NCBI GenBank assembly: GCA_015229095.1
Contig: JADGCE010000019.1
Coordinates: 1-28,251, forward strand
DNA: 28,251 bases
Source of the DNA: Magnetococcales bacterium
Lineage (GTDB): Bacteria; Pseudomonadota; Magnetococcia; Magnetococcales; Magnetaquicoccaceae
Reading direction: 5' to 3'
Shown: in pieces, positions 7,481 to 16,645 of the stretch
How the letters are laid out: every line of letters starts with the position of its first letter
Numbering within the stretch: position 1 is the stretch's first letter
The notes under the pieces: model-generated
Database searches by the model: none
What the model was told of the DNA's origin: nothing
What the model saw: only the letters and a program-made list of their open reading frames with translations
Program-made: the position numbers and the translations under genes

Positions 7481-9913
7481 ATGATTTTTAATAAAAAACC
7501 ACCAAAAAACCACCCAGGCCCTTGCCCCTGTTGCCGCCCGTTTTTGCGCCGCCATTCCGGTTGCCTGTTGGGTCTGCTGCTGTCGAGCATGCTGCTGACG
7601 ACCGTTGTGGAAGCGGAGGATGGCGCAGTTGCGGCTGGGCCGCGCCGGAGCGACCCGGAGAAGGAGTTGCAGAACCGTTCGTGGCCGCAGGAACTGGAAT
7701 CGTTGACCGCCACATTGCCGATCGATGTCAATGCCGACAAGCTGGATTTTGACCAGGAAAACCGGGTCGTGACCGCCACAGGAGGCGTGCATATTGTCCA
7801 GACTGGCCAGGTGGAGCTGCATGCGGATCAGGCCCAATATCGTGCAGCCGACAATCAAGTGGAGGCCTCAGGCAATATCCGTCTGCTGCGTCAGGGGGAT
7901 CTGTTTCGCGGAGAGCGGGCCCTCTTCGACATAGGCGAGCAGCATGGCTCCTTCCAGGAGGTGTCGGTCAACTTGCGCGGTCCTGGGGGAGTGGCGACGG
8001 CAGAATCGGCCGATTTTTGGCATGAGAGCGGCAGCGCGGACGACGGGGAGGGGCAGGATTTTTTGTTTCTGAAAAATGCCTCGTTTACCAATTGCGAATG
8101 CGACCCGCCGCCGTGGCATCTGACCGCCAGCGATGTGGAGGTGGACCGGGCCAGTAACCGTGTGACAGCCCAGAATATGCGTCTCTACGCGGGGGATGTG
8201 CCGGTCTTTGCCTTTCCCTGGTGGCGGCAACCCCTGCTGCCCAAGCGCGAGAGTGGCTTGTTGGCTCCCCATTTTCGGGCAGGCAGCAATGGCGTGGAGG
8301 TGGAGGTGCCCTACTATTGGAATATTGCACCCAACCAGGATGCCACGTTGGCCCTGCGTTCCATCTCCCGACGCGGCTTGATGGGCAACGCACAATATCG
8401 TTATCTGGAGCCGAATTTCAAAGGGCAACTGGATGCCAGTGGCATTTATGACAGCCAGGATGAGGCCTATCGGGGTTTGTTGCTCGTCAAGCACGAACAC
8501 AGGATCGATCAGTGGCAGTTGCGGGCCGATCTGGCCGGGAGTCGCACGCGGGACTTTATCCACACATTTGACCAGCCGCTGGTGGATCCCCACACCCGGC
8601 GTCTGGAATCAGCCGTCACGCTGAACCGCTGGTGGCCACGGCAACAGGGGTATTCCAACCTGGAGTCCGGTCTGCGCTGGTATCAGGACTTGGAACAGCC
8701 CAATGATGAGCGGACGGTACAAAACCTGCCCTATTTTCATATGACCGACAGTCGCTCCCTCAGGGGGATGGTGGAGTCGGATGGGCACAATCAGGGTGCA
8801 GGGGGGTGGCGTCTGGAAAGTGATGTGCGCATGGACAACTTTTACCAGATGGCCGGTGACTTTACACAGCGGTTGGATGTGGCCCCTGTGCTCAACTTTA
8901 CGACACCGGTTTATCTGGGGCATTTCAGCACAGCACTGGGCCTGCGGGAGACTCTCTACCGGTTGAACGGGGATCCCAATCAGGCGGGCCGGGATCGGGA
9001 AGAGAGCTTGCACCGGGAGTCTGCCTTGCTCTCCGTGCGGCTTGACAGCACGTTGCGCAAGCCGTATGGAGAGCACTATCTGCACACGCTGGAGCCTTCG
9101 GTGCAATATGTTCTGAACAAAGCCAGCGATCAGAACGGCCTGCCCAACTATGACGCCAGTTTACGCAACTTTACCGTGACAGATGTCTTTGCCCATAATC
9201 TCTATTCGGGTGTCGACCGGATCAGCGATGCCCAGTGGGTCGGTTATCGGCTGACTTCACGTTTGTTGAACAACGCCGAAAACAACGCCTTGTGGGAGAG
9301 TGGTGCGTTGACCGTTGGTCAGCGTTGGGCCCCCGAGGGAAATCGCGGCTATCAGAATGGCGAGGCGTTCTCTTCGGTGGCTTCCAGTCTGGAGATGAAA
9401 TGGTCGGAAAAACTGTCGGGAGCGGCCTTGCTGGGATACAATCCCTACCAGAAGGATCTGGCCTATTCCGATGTCACCCTGTCGGTCGGTTTTGCTGACC
9501 CCAGGCCGGAGGCGGAGTCTGAAGCAAAAAAACGGAGCACGCCGACCGACTGGGTCCGTGTGGGGCATCATTTTAACGATCCTGTCCTCTCCGGGCGTCC
9601 GCTTGTTGCGGGTGTGCCGGGGTTTCCGGGGCTGCCCCTCAGCCTGCAGGAGAGCAGCCGGGAACGGGTGGAGGATCTCTCCCTGGATGCCTCGGTGCGC
9701 CTCTCGGACGCCTGGATTTGGAATCAGAGATCCGATTATTCTCTGGAATCCAGCGGATTGAAGAGCTGGCAAACGGAGCTGGTATACGAACACGAATGCT
9801 GGAATGTACATTTGAAGGGTGGGCGTAATCTGGCGACCACGACAAACACGCAAAGCGGTGATTTTATTGGATTGTTTATCAACCTTCAAGGGTTGGGTGG
9901 AGTGGGGATTTGA
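7481..9913 (+). CDS. lptD: LPS-assembly protein LptD
   Basis: Outer-membrane beta-barrel that inserts lipopolysaccharide into the outer leaflet with LptE. 810 residues from ATG 7481. The basic N-terminus is followed by a hydrophobic signal segment ending VVEAEDG. Next comes the OstA/LptA-like domain (INVNADKLDF-type strands; here DVNADKLDFDQENRVVTATGGV), then the conserved barrel start with FTNCECDPPPWHL and PVFAFPWWRQPL. The C-terminus ends in alternating barrel strands with a final VGI. Cysteines occur at 205, 207 and 773; E. coli LptD instead ends with a consecutive Cys pair, so the disulphide pattern would differ. The frame is open upstream into folC, but only ATG 7481 gives a sensible signal peptide. 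Its Shine-Dalgarno is weak. The stop overlaps surA. Confidence 0.94.
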   Translation: MIFNKKPPKNHPGPCPCCRPFLRRHSGCLLGLLLSSMLLTTVVEAEDGAVAAGPRRSDPEKELQNRSWPQELESLTATLPIDVNADKLDFDQENRVVTATGGVHIVQTGQVELHADQAQYRAADNQVEASGNIRLLRQGDLFRGERALFDIGEQHGSFQEVSVNLRGPGGVATAESADFWHESGSADDGEGQDFLFLKNASFTNCECDPPPWHLTASDVEVDRASNRVTAQNMRLYAGDVPVFAFPWWRQPLLPKRESGLLAPHFRAGSNGVEVEVPYYWNIAPNQDATLALRSISRRGLMGNAQYRYLEPNFKGQLDASGIYDSQDEAYRGLLLVKHEHRIDQWQLRADLAGSRTRDFIHTFDQPLVDPHTRRLESAVTLNRWWPRQQGYSNLESGLRWYQDLEQPNDERTVQNLPYFHMTDSRSLRGMVESDGHNQGAGGWRLESDVRMDNFYQMAGDFTQRLDVAPVLNFTTPVYLGHFSTALGLRETLYRLNGDPNQAGRDREESLHRESALLSVRLDSTLRKPYGEHYLHTLEPSVQYVLNKASDQNGLPNYDASLRNFTVTDVFAHNLYSGVDRISDAQWVGYRLTSRLLNNAENNALWESGALTVGQRWAPEGNRGYQNGEAFSSVASSLEMKWSEKLSGAALLGYNPYQKDLAYSDVTLSVGFADPRPEAESEAKKRSTPTDWVRVGHHFNDPVLSGRPLVAGVPGFPGLPLSLQESSRERVEDLSLDASVRLSDAWIWNQRSDYSLESSGLKSWQTELVYEHECWNVHLKGGRNLATTTNTQSGDFIGLFINLQGLGGVGI

Positions 9914-11220
9914 ACATTTTTTGGATCGTTTTCCTGCTGTTGCTGCCATCCGTGCTGGCTGCACGACCGTTGGATCGCATTGTTGCCGTCGTTGAGTTGC
10001 AGGATGCACTGGACAAGCCGGTCAAACCGCAAATCATCACCCAATCAGAGGTGGAGGCGGTCTCCAGGCCCCTGTTGCAGAAGCTGCGACAATCGGGAGA
10101 GGCGGTGGATCCGGAAAAGGTGTGGGCCCACAGTCGGGATGAGTTGATCTTGCGGGCTTTGCGCAGTCAGAAGGCCAGCCAGTTGGGTATTGTGGTGGAC
10201 GAGAAGGATATCAGCGCTGTCATCAGCCAAGTGGAGCGGGACAACAACATGCCCATGGGTTCCCTGCCCAAGGCATTGGCAAGTCAAGGCATTCCTTTTG
10301 ACGAATATCAAAAAGGGCTGAAGGATACCCTGTTGCAGAGCCGCTTGCTCAATCGGGTGGTGCGTCCTTTGGTGACGGTTTCCGAACAGGATGTGCGGGA
10401 TTTGTATGACAGTCTGCGGCAGAGATCTCAATCGGAGGAGATCCGCCTGGGGCAGATTCTGCTGTATCTGGAGGAAGATGGGAAAGCCGAACAGGTGCTG
10501 CAGCAGGCGGAAATGCTGGTGGAAAAATTGCGTTCCGGCAGCTCCCTGGAGACACTGGCCGGGCAATATTCCAACGATGCCAGTGGCCTGAAGGGTGGAG
10601 AGATGGGATGGTTCAAGCGGGGAGAACTGTTGCCAGAGTTGGAAAAGGTCATTTTTGGTCAGGAGAAGGGGGCCGTTATCGGTCCCATGCGCTCTCCACA
10701 AGGCTTGCATATTTTCAAAATATTGGACAAGCGGGAGCGCAGTCAGCAACGGGCAGAAAAGGCCAAGATTAAAGCCCGGCATATTTTGATCAAGGTCGGG
10801 GCTGACGCCAGTGAGGAGGAGAACAGGGCAGCCAAGGCGCAGATTCAGGCGATCGCCAAGGAGTTGTCACAAACAGAGAAAGTCGAGCAAAGCAAAGCCT
10901 TCATGGCCCTGGCGCAGCGCCATTCCCAGGATGCCACGGCCAAGGATGGGGGGGATTTGGGATGGTTTGGCGAGGGATTGATGGTGCCGGCGTTTGAAGA
11001 GGCGGCCTTTGCCCTGGCCATTGGTGAGACCAGTGGTCCGGTGCGCACCCCCTTTGGCTGGCATTTGATCCGCGTGGAAGAAAAGCAGTTTTTGGACCCG
11101 GACTCCCTGGATGCGCAGCGCAAGGAGTTGACAGAGCGGGTTCAGGAGAGCAAAAGCAAGGCGCGCTACAAGCAGTGGCTGCGGGATTTACGCCAACGCT
11201 CCTACGTGGAATTGCGTTAG
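9910..11220 (+). CDS. surA: Periplasmic chaperone / peptidyl-prolyl isomerase SurA
   Basis: Chaperone for outer-membrane proteins such as LptD. 436 residues from TTG 9910, overlapping the lptD stop by 4 bases. A signal peptide (FWIVFLLLLPSVLAA) is followed by an N-terminal helical chaperone domain and two parvulin domains. The first lies at about 175-277 (IRLGQILLYL, GGEMGWFKRGEL, GPMRSPQGLHIFKI). The second lies at about 286-395 (KARHILIKV, GGDLGWFGEGLMVPAFE, GPVRTPFGWHLIRVEE). The lptD-surA-pdxA order is strongly conserved in Proteobacteria and supports both neighbours. The TTG start is inferred from the signal peptide beginning immediately at MNIFW. Confidence 0.94.
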   Translation: MNIFWIVFLLLLPSVLAARPLDRIVAVVELQDALDKPVKPQIITQSEVEAVSRPLLQKLRQSGEAVDPEKVWAHSRDELILRALRSQKASQLGIVVDEKDISAVISQVERDNNMPMGSLPKALASQGIPFDEYQKGLKDTLLQSRLLNRVVRPLVTVSEQDVRDLYDSLRQRSQSEEIRLGQILLYLEEDGKAEQVLQQAEMLVEKLRSGSSLETLAGQYSNDASGLKGGEMGWFKRGELLPELEKVIFGQEKGAVIGPMRSPQGLHIFKILDKRERSQQRAEKAKIKARHILIKVGADASEEENRAAKAQIQAIAKELSQTEKVEQSKAFMALAQRHSQDATAKDGGDLGWFGEGLMVPAFEEAAFALAIGETSGPVRTPFGWHLIRVEEKQFLDPDSLDAQRKELTERVQESKSKARYKQWLRDLRQRSYVELR

Positions 11221-11231
11221 GAGAGGCGGGC

Positions 11232-12248
11232 ATGCTGGCCATTACCCAGGGTGATCCGGCGGGAATTGGCCCGGAGGTGACCCTTAAGGGTTTTACCGGG
11301 GTGCCACGGCGCCTGCACATCGGCGACCCTGAGGTCTATTATCGAACAGCTGCCCATCTGGGAGTGACGCTGCCCTTTCAAGTGGTGGACTCCCCGGAAG
11401 CGGCGGCACGGTTGTCGGACGAGCAGTTTGCCATTCTGCCGACAACCCACCGGGCCGCGCTCTTTGCAGAGCCCTCCCGTGCCCTGCCCTTTGGCGAGCC
11501 CCACGCTGCCCACGCCGCCGTCACCATGGAGAGCATCATCACCGGCTGCCGTTTGGCGATGGAGAAGCGGGTGCTGGCCGTGGTGACCCCGCCGATCAAC
11601 AAGGCGGTCCTGCACAGTGGCGGCTTTTCGGTGCCGGGACATACCGAAATCTTGGCTCAATGTGCCGGCGTGGCGACGCCGGTCATGATGCTGGCAACGG
11701 AGGGGCTGCGGGTGGTCCCGGTGACCATTCATCAATCCTTGCGCTCGGTGGCTGACACTCTGACCGCCGATCTGTTGCGCCGCACGATCGAGATCACCTA
11801 TGCTGCATTGCAGCGGGACTTTGCCATCGCGCAACCCAGGCTGGCTGTGACGGGTCTCAATCCCCATGCCGGGGAGGAGGGGGCTTTTGGTCGGGAGGAG
11901 GTGGAAAAGATTGCCCCGGTCTGCCAGGCGTTGGCCGAACTGTGGCCGGGGGCCATTCGCGGCCCCCTGGCAGCGGACAGCCTGTTTCACCCGGAAGCCC
12001 GGCAAACCTACGATGCGGTGATCTGCATGTATCACGACCAGGCCCTGATTCCTCTCAAAATGCTGGGGTTTGGTCGTTCCGTAAACATCACTTTGGGACT
12101 GCCGATCGTGCGCACCAGTGTGGATCACGGCACAGCCTATCCGATTGCCGGCCAGGGCATTGCCGATCCCCGCTCTTTTCAACAAGCGGTCCTTCTGGCC
12201 GTGGAGCTGGCGGCCAATCGGCGTCGCTCGACCCTTCTGCAACCGTAA
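11232..12248 (+). CDS. pdxA: 4-hydroxythreonine-4-phosphate dehydrogenase
   Basis: NAD-dependent oxidation of 4-phosphohydroxy-threonine in pyridoxal phosphate synthesis. 338 residues. Visible are ITQGDPAGIGPEV at the N-terminus, TPPINKAVL, VPGHTE with His137, the metal ligands His167 (TIHQSL), His212 (GLNPHAGEEG) and His268 (MYHDQALIPLK), and the final TSVDHGTAYPIAG. ATG 11232 has an AGGAGAGG ribosome site directly upstream that overlaps the surA stop; a longer in-frame start inside surA is rejected. In many relatives the next gene is rsmA (ksgA). Here it is a small unknown gene. Confidence 0.96.
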   Translation: MLAITQGDPAGIGPEVTLKGFTGVPRRLHIGDPEVYYRTAAHLGVTLPFQVVDSPEAAARLSDEQFAILPTTHRAALFAEPSRALPFGEPHAAHAAVTMESIITGCRLAMEKRVLAVVTPPINKAVLHSGGFSVPGHTEILAQCAGVATPVMMLATEGLRVVPVTIHQSLRSVADTLTADLLRRTIEITYAALQRDFAIAQPRLAVTGLNPHAGEEGAFGREEVEKIAPVCQALAELWPGAIRGPLAADSLFHPEARQTYDAVICMYHDQALIPLKMLGFGRSVNITLGLPIVRTSVDHGTAYPIAGQGIADPRSFQQAVLLAVELAANRRRSTLLQP

Positions 12249-12270
12249 CCCATCCGGGGGGAGTACCACC

Positions 12271-12705
12271 ATGAAAGAGGAAGAGAACGAGACGCTGGAT
12301 CCCAAACGGCTGGAACAGTTGCCAGCGGTCTCCCTGGCGGAAGCGGCCTGGATGGCGGGTGTCACGACGGATTCTTTTGAGCGGTTTTTGGATGCCGCCA
12401 CCTTAAGCCATCTGCGTGCCTTGCCCCTTCTGGAATTGGTCCGTGGTTGTTTTACGCTGCTGGGCCAGAGGGAGGCCCAGTTGGCCATGTTTCGCTTGCA
12501 ACTGGCGGCGGCCTTGCAGCGTGAAAAAGAGTTGGCCGAGGCCCTCCACTCCAAATTGACGGCACATCTGGAGACCGCTTTTCTTCCCCCGGTGGCCAAC
12601 ATCCTCCCACCCCCTGGCAGGCCAGCGCCCGCGCCACCGGCTTCCGTCACTGCGCCCCCCCCCTTTCCAGCACGAACCGACAAAAAACGCGGCAAGAAAA
12701 AATAG
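12271..12705 (+). CDS. Hypothetical protein with Pro-rich, basic tail
   Basis: 144 residues, family not recognised. The ATG is preceded by GGGGGGAG at normal spacing and follows pdxA by 22 bases, so it is probably the last gene of the lptD-surA-pdxA unit. The N-terminal part is acidic (MKEEENETLD). The middle is helical, with heptad-like Leu/Ala (LAMFRLQLAAALQREKELAEAL), possibly a short coiled coil. The C-terminal third is a proline/alanine linker ending in the very basic DKKRGKKK. There is no signal peptide or membrane segment. The basic tail could contact nucleic acid or membrane phospholipid; this is a guess. Confidence 0.75.
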   Translation: MKEEENETLDPKRLEQLPAVSLAEAAWMAGVTTDSFERFLDAATLSHLRALPLLELVRGCFTLLGQREAQLAMFRLQLAAALQREKELAEALHSKLTAHLETAFLPPVANILPPPGRPAPAPPASVTAPPPFPARTDKKRGKKK

Positions 12706-12770
12706 GCGCGGACGATTGTCTTTGCAATAAAAAAGAGCACGCAGAAGCTGTCCGGAAGGTATGCTGACTC

Positions 12771-15659
12771 ATGGCGAACCACCCACCCACCCATGGATTG
12801 ACCAGGCGGCAAAACGCCATCGTTTTGTTGGGTGCCATGGTAACGGTTCTGCTGGGCGGGATCTTTGTCGACCAGGTCGTCGTCGCTCGCCGTGCCCAGC
12901 AGGTGTTGGTCGCTTCCCAGAACGGCGAGGATGTCGCCCGGCACATCGAACGACAAATGCACGTCGCCATCTCTGCCAACTATACCCTGGCCAGCATTCT
13001 CCGCCACGGCGTCCATTTTCTGGACTCCTTCGATGCCATCGCCGCAGAGATGCTGAGCATACACAAAGGAATCATTCGCAACCTGCAATTGGCCCCGGAA
13101 GGGGTGGTGCGGCACATCCATCCCTTGCCAGGCAATGAACTGGCCATCGGTCTGGATTTACTGAAAGATCCCCAGCAGCGCGGCGAGGCACTCCGCACCG
13201 TGCAGAGCCGCACGTTGACCCTGGCGGGCCCATTGAATCTGGTTCAGGGGGGCAACGGGGTGATTGCCCGTTTGCCGGTTTTTGTGCCCTCCGCAGAGGG
13301 AGAGGAACGCTTTTGGGGGTTTGTCTCTGCCCTGATCAACACCCAGGCGTTGCTCTCCGCCAGCCAGTTGGGCAAGCTGGAGAGTGTCGGGTGTTATTAC
13401 CGTCTTGTCAAACAGGTTGACACGCAGCCAGGGCAGCTCATTGCCACCAATCTGCCCGCCACAGAGGAGATTCAACAGCCTGTTGCAGTGGAAGTGTCCC
13501 TGCCCAATGCGCCGTGGATGCTTTTCGTCCAACCCAAGGAGGGGTGGTATGGTTGGCAGCGTATGCTTCCCGAACTGCTGGTGGTGCTCCTGTGCGCCTG
13601 GGTGGTGGCCAAATTTTTATCCATGATGTTTCATCTGATGGCCATGCGGGATGCGCTGCAACTGGCCATCCAAAAAGCCGAACGGGCCGCCCAGGCCAAG
13701 AGCGAATTTCTGGCAATCATGAGCCATGAAATCCGTACCCCCATGAATGTGGTGTTGGGCATTCTTGAACTGCTCAAGGATGAGGATCTGGCGCAACCGC
13801 ATCGGGAACAGATTCGGCTGGCAGCGGGTTCCGGAAAAATGCTGCTCTCCCTGGTCAACGACATCCTGGACTATTCCAAGTTTGAGGCCGGTCCGTTGGA
13901 ACTGGAACGGATTGCATTGGATCTGCGCGCCCTTCTGGATGAAATTGCCCGGAATATGGCCGCCATGGCCCATGCCAAACAGCTGGAATTGATCGCTTTT
14001 CTCCCTCAGGAACTGCCTGCGATTGTTTGTGGTGACCCGCACCGTTTGCGGCAGATTTTGACCAATCTGGTTGGCAATGCGATCAAATTTACCCCACCGG
14101 GGGGGCGCATCGAATTGCTGGCGGGGCCTGTCGGGAGCCAGGGGGAAGAGGTGGAATGGTTGTTTGAGGTTCGGGACAACGGCCTGGGCGTACCTGAGGA
14201 GCAGCGGGAACGGATTTTTGAGCATTTTGTGCAGGCCAACAGCTCCACCACGCGCCAGCACGGTGGAACGGGGCTGGGACTGGCGATCAGTCGGCGTCTG
14301 GTGGAACAGATGGGGGGCAGCATCGCAGTGGACGGCAATCCCTTTGCCCACTCTGGTGCCATTTTTTATTTCACGGTCCGACTGCTCGCACAGCCGCAAC
14401 CCGCACAACAGCGCTTTCAGGAGAGTCTCTCTGGTGTGCGGATTCTGGTCGTGGGTTGCCAGGGTTTGCTGTGGGCCCTGCTGCAACACACCCTGCAGGG
14501 GTGGGGGGGAAGCTGCCAGGCGGTTGATACCCTGCAAGAGGCCTCCGGGGCGGTGGCGCAGGCTGCCGAAGAGGGTAAACCCTGCCCAGTGGTCATCATC
14601 AACCGATGGCCGGGCCAAAGCGCCCCTGTTGCAGAGACTCTGTGGCCCGACAGCACGTGCCCGGCTGGTTTTTTGCTCCTCTTGGATTGCCTGACACAGG
14701 GGCTGGAAGCGGAGGTGGAACTGCCCGGTACTGTTCTGGGACTGAAAAAACCTTTCAGCGTCCCGCAGCTGCATGCCGCGCTTCGTCGGTTGCTGCACCC
14801 GGAGGCTTGCCAGACCGGGCAGAGTGCTTCCGCCTCCCGCCCCCCACATGCTCCCGTGCGAGAGGCTTCTCTCCTGATTGTGGACGATCAGGAGGCCAAC
14901 TTGATGGTTGCGGTGGGGATGCTCGTCAAAGAGGGATGTGACCGCAACCGCTGCACGACGGCCTCTGATGGACAGCAGGCTGTTGAGCGGTTTCAACAGG
15001 GCCACTTTGACATGGTTCTCATGGATTGTCAGATGCCGGTCATGGATGGCTATCAGGCCACCCGCCTGATCCGTGCCTGGGAACAGTGGCAGGGGAGCAC
15101 GCCGGTGCCGATCATTGCCTTTACCGCCGACACAACCCAGGAAAACCGGCAGGCGGGCAAGGCGGCGGGGATGAGCGACTTTTTGACCAAACCTGTCTCA
15201 CTGCCGGAGCTGCGGCTCTTGTTGGATCGCTATCTGCCCCACTCTGTACCCACTCACACCGGAGAGTGGTCGCCGGATGAGGCTCTGGTGATTGGCCATG
15301 GGTCGGACATCCGCTCCATCCTCCACGACCTGCACGCGTTCGGCCTGACGGAGGAAGAGTTGCCGGAGATTGCCCATCTGCTGATCGAGCAGGTGCCGCA
15401 CTTGCTGCAGGTACTGGAGCAGAATCTTCAAGCAGCACGCCACGCAGAGGTTCGGGCCACCTCCCACATCCTGCGTGGCTCCATCGTCAACAGTGTGTTT
15501 CCCGCCATGAATCGGCGTACCAAACAGTTGCATGAGACGGTGCAAGCGCAGGAGTGGGAGGCGGCCAGACAGCATCTGGTTGATGTGCGGAGAACTTTTG
15601 CCCCATTTCGAAAGAGCCTGGCGGCGTGGCTGGCACAGAACCCCTCTCCACACAACTGA
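12771..15659 (+). CDS. Membrane-bound hybrid sensor histidine kinase with two receivers and Hpt
   Basis: 962 residues. TM1 is at about 16-33 and TM2 at about 267-287, enclosing a roughly 230-residue periplasmic sensor region of unknown family. The HisKA H-box SHEIRTPMN has phospho-acceptor His319. The HATPase domain shows Asn436 (NLVGNAIKF), DNGLGV and GTGLGLAIS. A first receiver at about 555-680 is degenerate: the acidic pocket is replaced by VVGCQG and the phospho-site region reads VVIINRW. A second receiver is intact, with Asp705/706, phospho-site Asp752 (LMDCQMPVMDG) and Lys807 (LTKP). A C-terminal Hpt-like domain carries His899 in SHILRGS. The architecture resembles BarA/RpfC-like phosphorelays. 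No partner response regulator lies in the window. The upstream gap is 65 bases, and the ribosome site (GGAAGG) is somewhat far. Confidence 0.93.
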   Translation: MANHPPTHGLTRRQNAIVLLGAMVTVLLGGIFVDQVVVARRAQQVLVASQNGEDVARHIERQMHVAISANYTLASILRHGVHFLDSFDAIAAEMLSIHKGIIRNLQLAPEGVVRHIHPLPGNELAIGLDLLKDPQQRGEALRTVQSRTLTLAGPLNLVQGGNGVIARLPVFVPSAEGEERFWGFVSALINTQALLSASQLGKLESVGCYYRLVKQVDTQPGQLIATNLPATEEIQQPVAVEVSLPNAPWMLFVQPKEGWYGWQRMLPELLVVLLCAWVVAKFLSMMFHLMAMRDALQLAIQKAERAAQAKSEFLAIMSHEIRTPMNVVLGILELLKDEDLAQPHREQIRLAAGSGKMLLSLVNDILDYSKFEAGPLELERIALDLRALLDEIARNMAAMAHAKQLELIAFLPQELPAIVCGDPHRLRQILTNLVGNAIKFTPPGGRIELLAGPVGSQGEEVEWLFEVRDNGLGVPEEQRERIFEHFVQANSSTTRQHGGTGLGLAISRRLVEQMGGSIAVDGNPFAHSGAIFYFTVRLLAQPQPAQQRFQESLSGVRILVVGCQGLLWALLQHTLQGWGGSCQAVDTLQEASGAVAQAAEEGKPCPVVIINRWPGQSAPVAETLWPDSTCPAGFLLLLDCLTQGLEAEVELPGTVLGLKKPFSVPQLHAALRRLLHPEACQTGQSASASRPPHAPVREASLLIVDDQEANLMVAVGMLVKEGCDRNRCTTASDGQQAVERFQQGHFDMVLMDCQMPVMDGYQATRLIRAWEQWQGSTPVPIIAFTADTTQENRQAGKAAGMSDFLTKPVSLPELRLLLDRYLPHSVPTHTGEWSPDEALVIGHGSDIRSILHDLHAFGLTEEELPEIAHLLIEQVPHLLQVLEQNLQAARHAEVRATSHILRGSIVNSVFPAMNRRTKQLHETVQAQEWEAARQHLVDVRRTFAPFRKSLAAWLAQNPSPHN

Positions 15660-15697
15660 ATCCCGTGTCTGCTCCCACCGTGGGTAGCCTGCTCTCC

Positions 15698-15727
15698 TTG
15701 ACCTGGGCCGATGATCCGGTGTAAAAC
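15698..15727 (+). promoter_or_regulatory. candidate promoter upstream of Sel1-repeat gene
   Basis: In the 227-base gap after the kinase gene, TTGACC (15698-15703) is followed after 18 bases by TAAAAC (15722-15727). A second possible -35, TTGACA at 15834-15839, has only a poor -10 (CAAAAA at 15857). Either could drive the Sel1-repeat gene starting at 15887. Neither is strong evidence. No convincing gene was found in the gap. Confidence 0.25.
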
Positions 15728-15886
15728 TCCAGGGTTCCTTTAACCATAGCGTGGACAGACGCGGCCCCTTCCCGTCGTATATGAGCAGCGGAACTGTCCC
15801 GCCGCGCAGTATCAGGGGTTGTTGGGCCGTTTGTTGACAGGCCACAGGGCAGCCGGCAAAAACGACCCACACGAACAAGGGATCGC

Positions 15887-16603
15887 ATGTCCTCTCTATT
15901 TGACAAACTGCAAGAGGCAGAAAAAGCCTGTCCGGCCAGGGAGAATACGGCGACTGGAGGGGGAGAGCCGGGTTTTCTCCTCTCCCGTCCGAAGATGGCT
16001 CCCCCCGCCGCTGCACGCAGCGGCGGTCGCTCCGCCGTCAGGATGGGCTGGGCGGTGGCTGTTGCGCTGCTGCTGATCATCGGCATCTATCGGATCATGC
16101 CATGGGATCGCATCGCCATGCTGTCGCACAATCCCTCCCCCCCTCCCACCGAGGGTGCCCCGGCGGCCCTCCACTCCTTGGCAGCCATGGCGCGCGAGGT
16201 TCCCAGCCCGGCTGAATCAGAGGCGGTTGCCGCCGTCCGCACCGCCGCCATGCTGGGCGACAGTGCGGCCCAGATGATGCTGGGCAAAATGTTTCATGAG
16301 GGCAACGGCGGTGTTCTGCAAAGCGATGCCAAGGCGGCGCTCTGGTATCTGATGGCAGCCGAGCAAGGCAACGGCCAAGCCCAGTTGATCCTGGGCCTGA
16401 TGAGCTTGCGGGGGCAAGGGGTTCCCAGGGATGCAGTGGAATCCTACAAATGGCTGCATATTGCCGCCGCCCAGGGCAATCCAGAGGCAGGCAAAAATCG
16501 GGACAAGGTGGCCAGACATCTCACGCCGGAGCAACTCACCCGGGCACAGGCGCGGGTACGGAACTGGCAGCCACAGCAGCGGTTGGTCGCACCACCGCCA
16601 TGA
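15887..16603 (+). CDS. Single-pass membrane protein with Sel1-like repeats
   Basis: 238 residues. A cytoplasmic, low-complexity N-terminus (1-50) is followed by one transmembrane helix at about 52-68 (GWAVAVALLLIIGIY) and a proline-rich linker. Sel1/TPR-like repeats follow at about 121-195: AMLGDSAAQMMLGKMFHEG, AALWYLMAAEQGNGQAQLILG and YKWLHIAAAQGNPEAG. Sel1 repeats are protein-protein interaction solenoids, often in envelope or signalling proteins. The repeat domain should face the periplasm if the N-terminus is inside. AAGGGAT precedes the ATG. The role is not known; the neighbouring kinase gives no direct link. Confidence 0.85.
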   Translation: MSSLFDKLQEAEKACPARENTATGGGEPGFLLSRPKMAPPAAARSGGRSAVRMGWAVAVALLLIIGIYRIMPWDRIAMLSHNPSPPPTEGAPAALHSLAAMAREVPSPAESEAVAAVRTAAMLGDSAAQMMLGKMFHEGNGGVLQSDAKAALWYLMAAEQGNGQAQLILGLMSLRGQGVPRDAVESYKWLHIAAAQGNPEAGKNRDKVARHLTPEQLTRAQARVRNWQPQQRLVAPPP

Positions 16604-16645
16604 GGTCCGCCGGCAAAAAACCACAAAGCCACGCATGACGGGACG

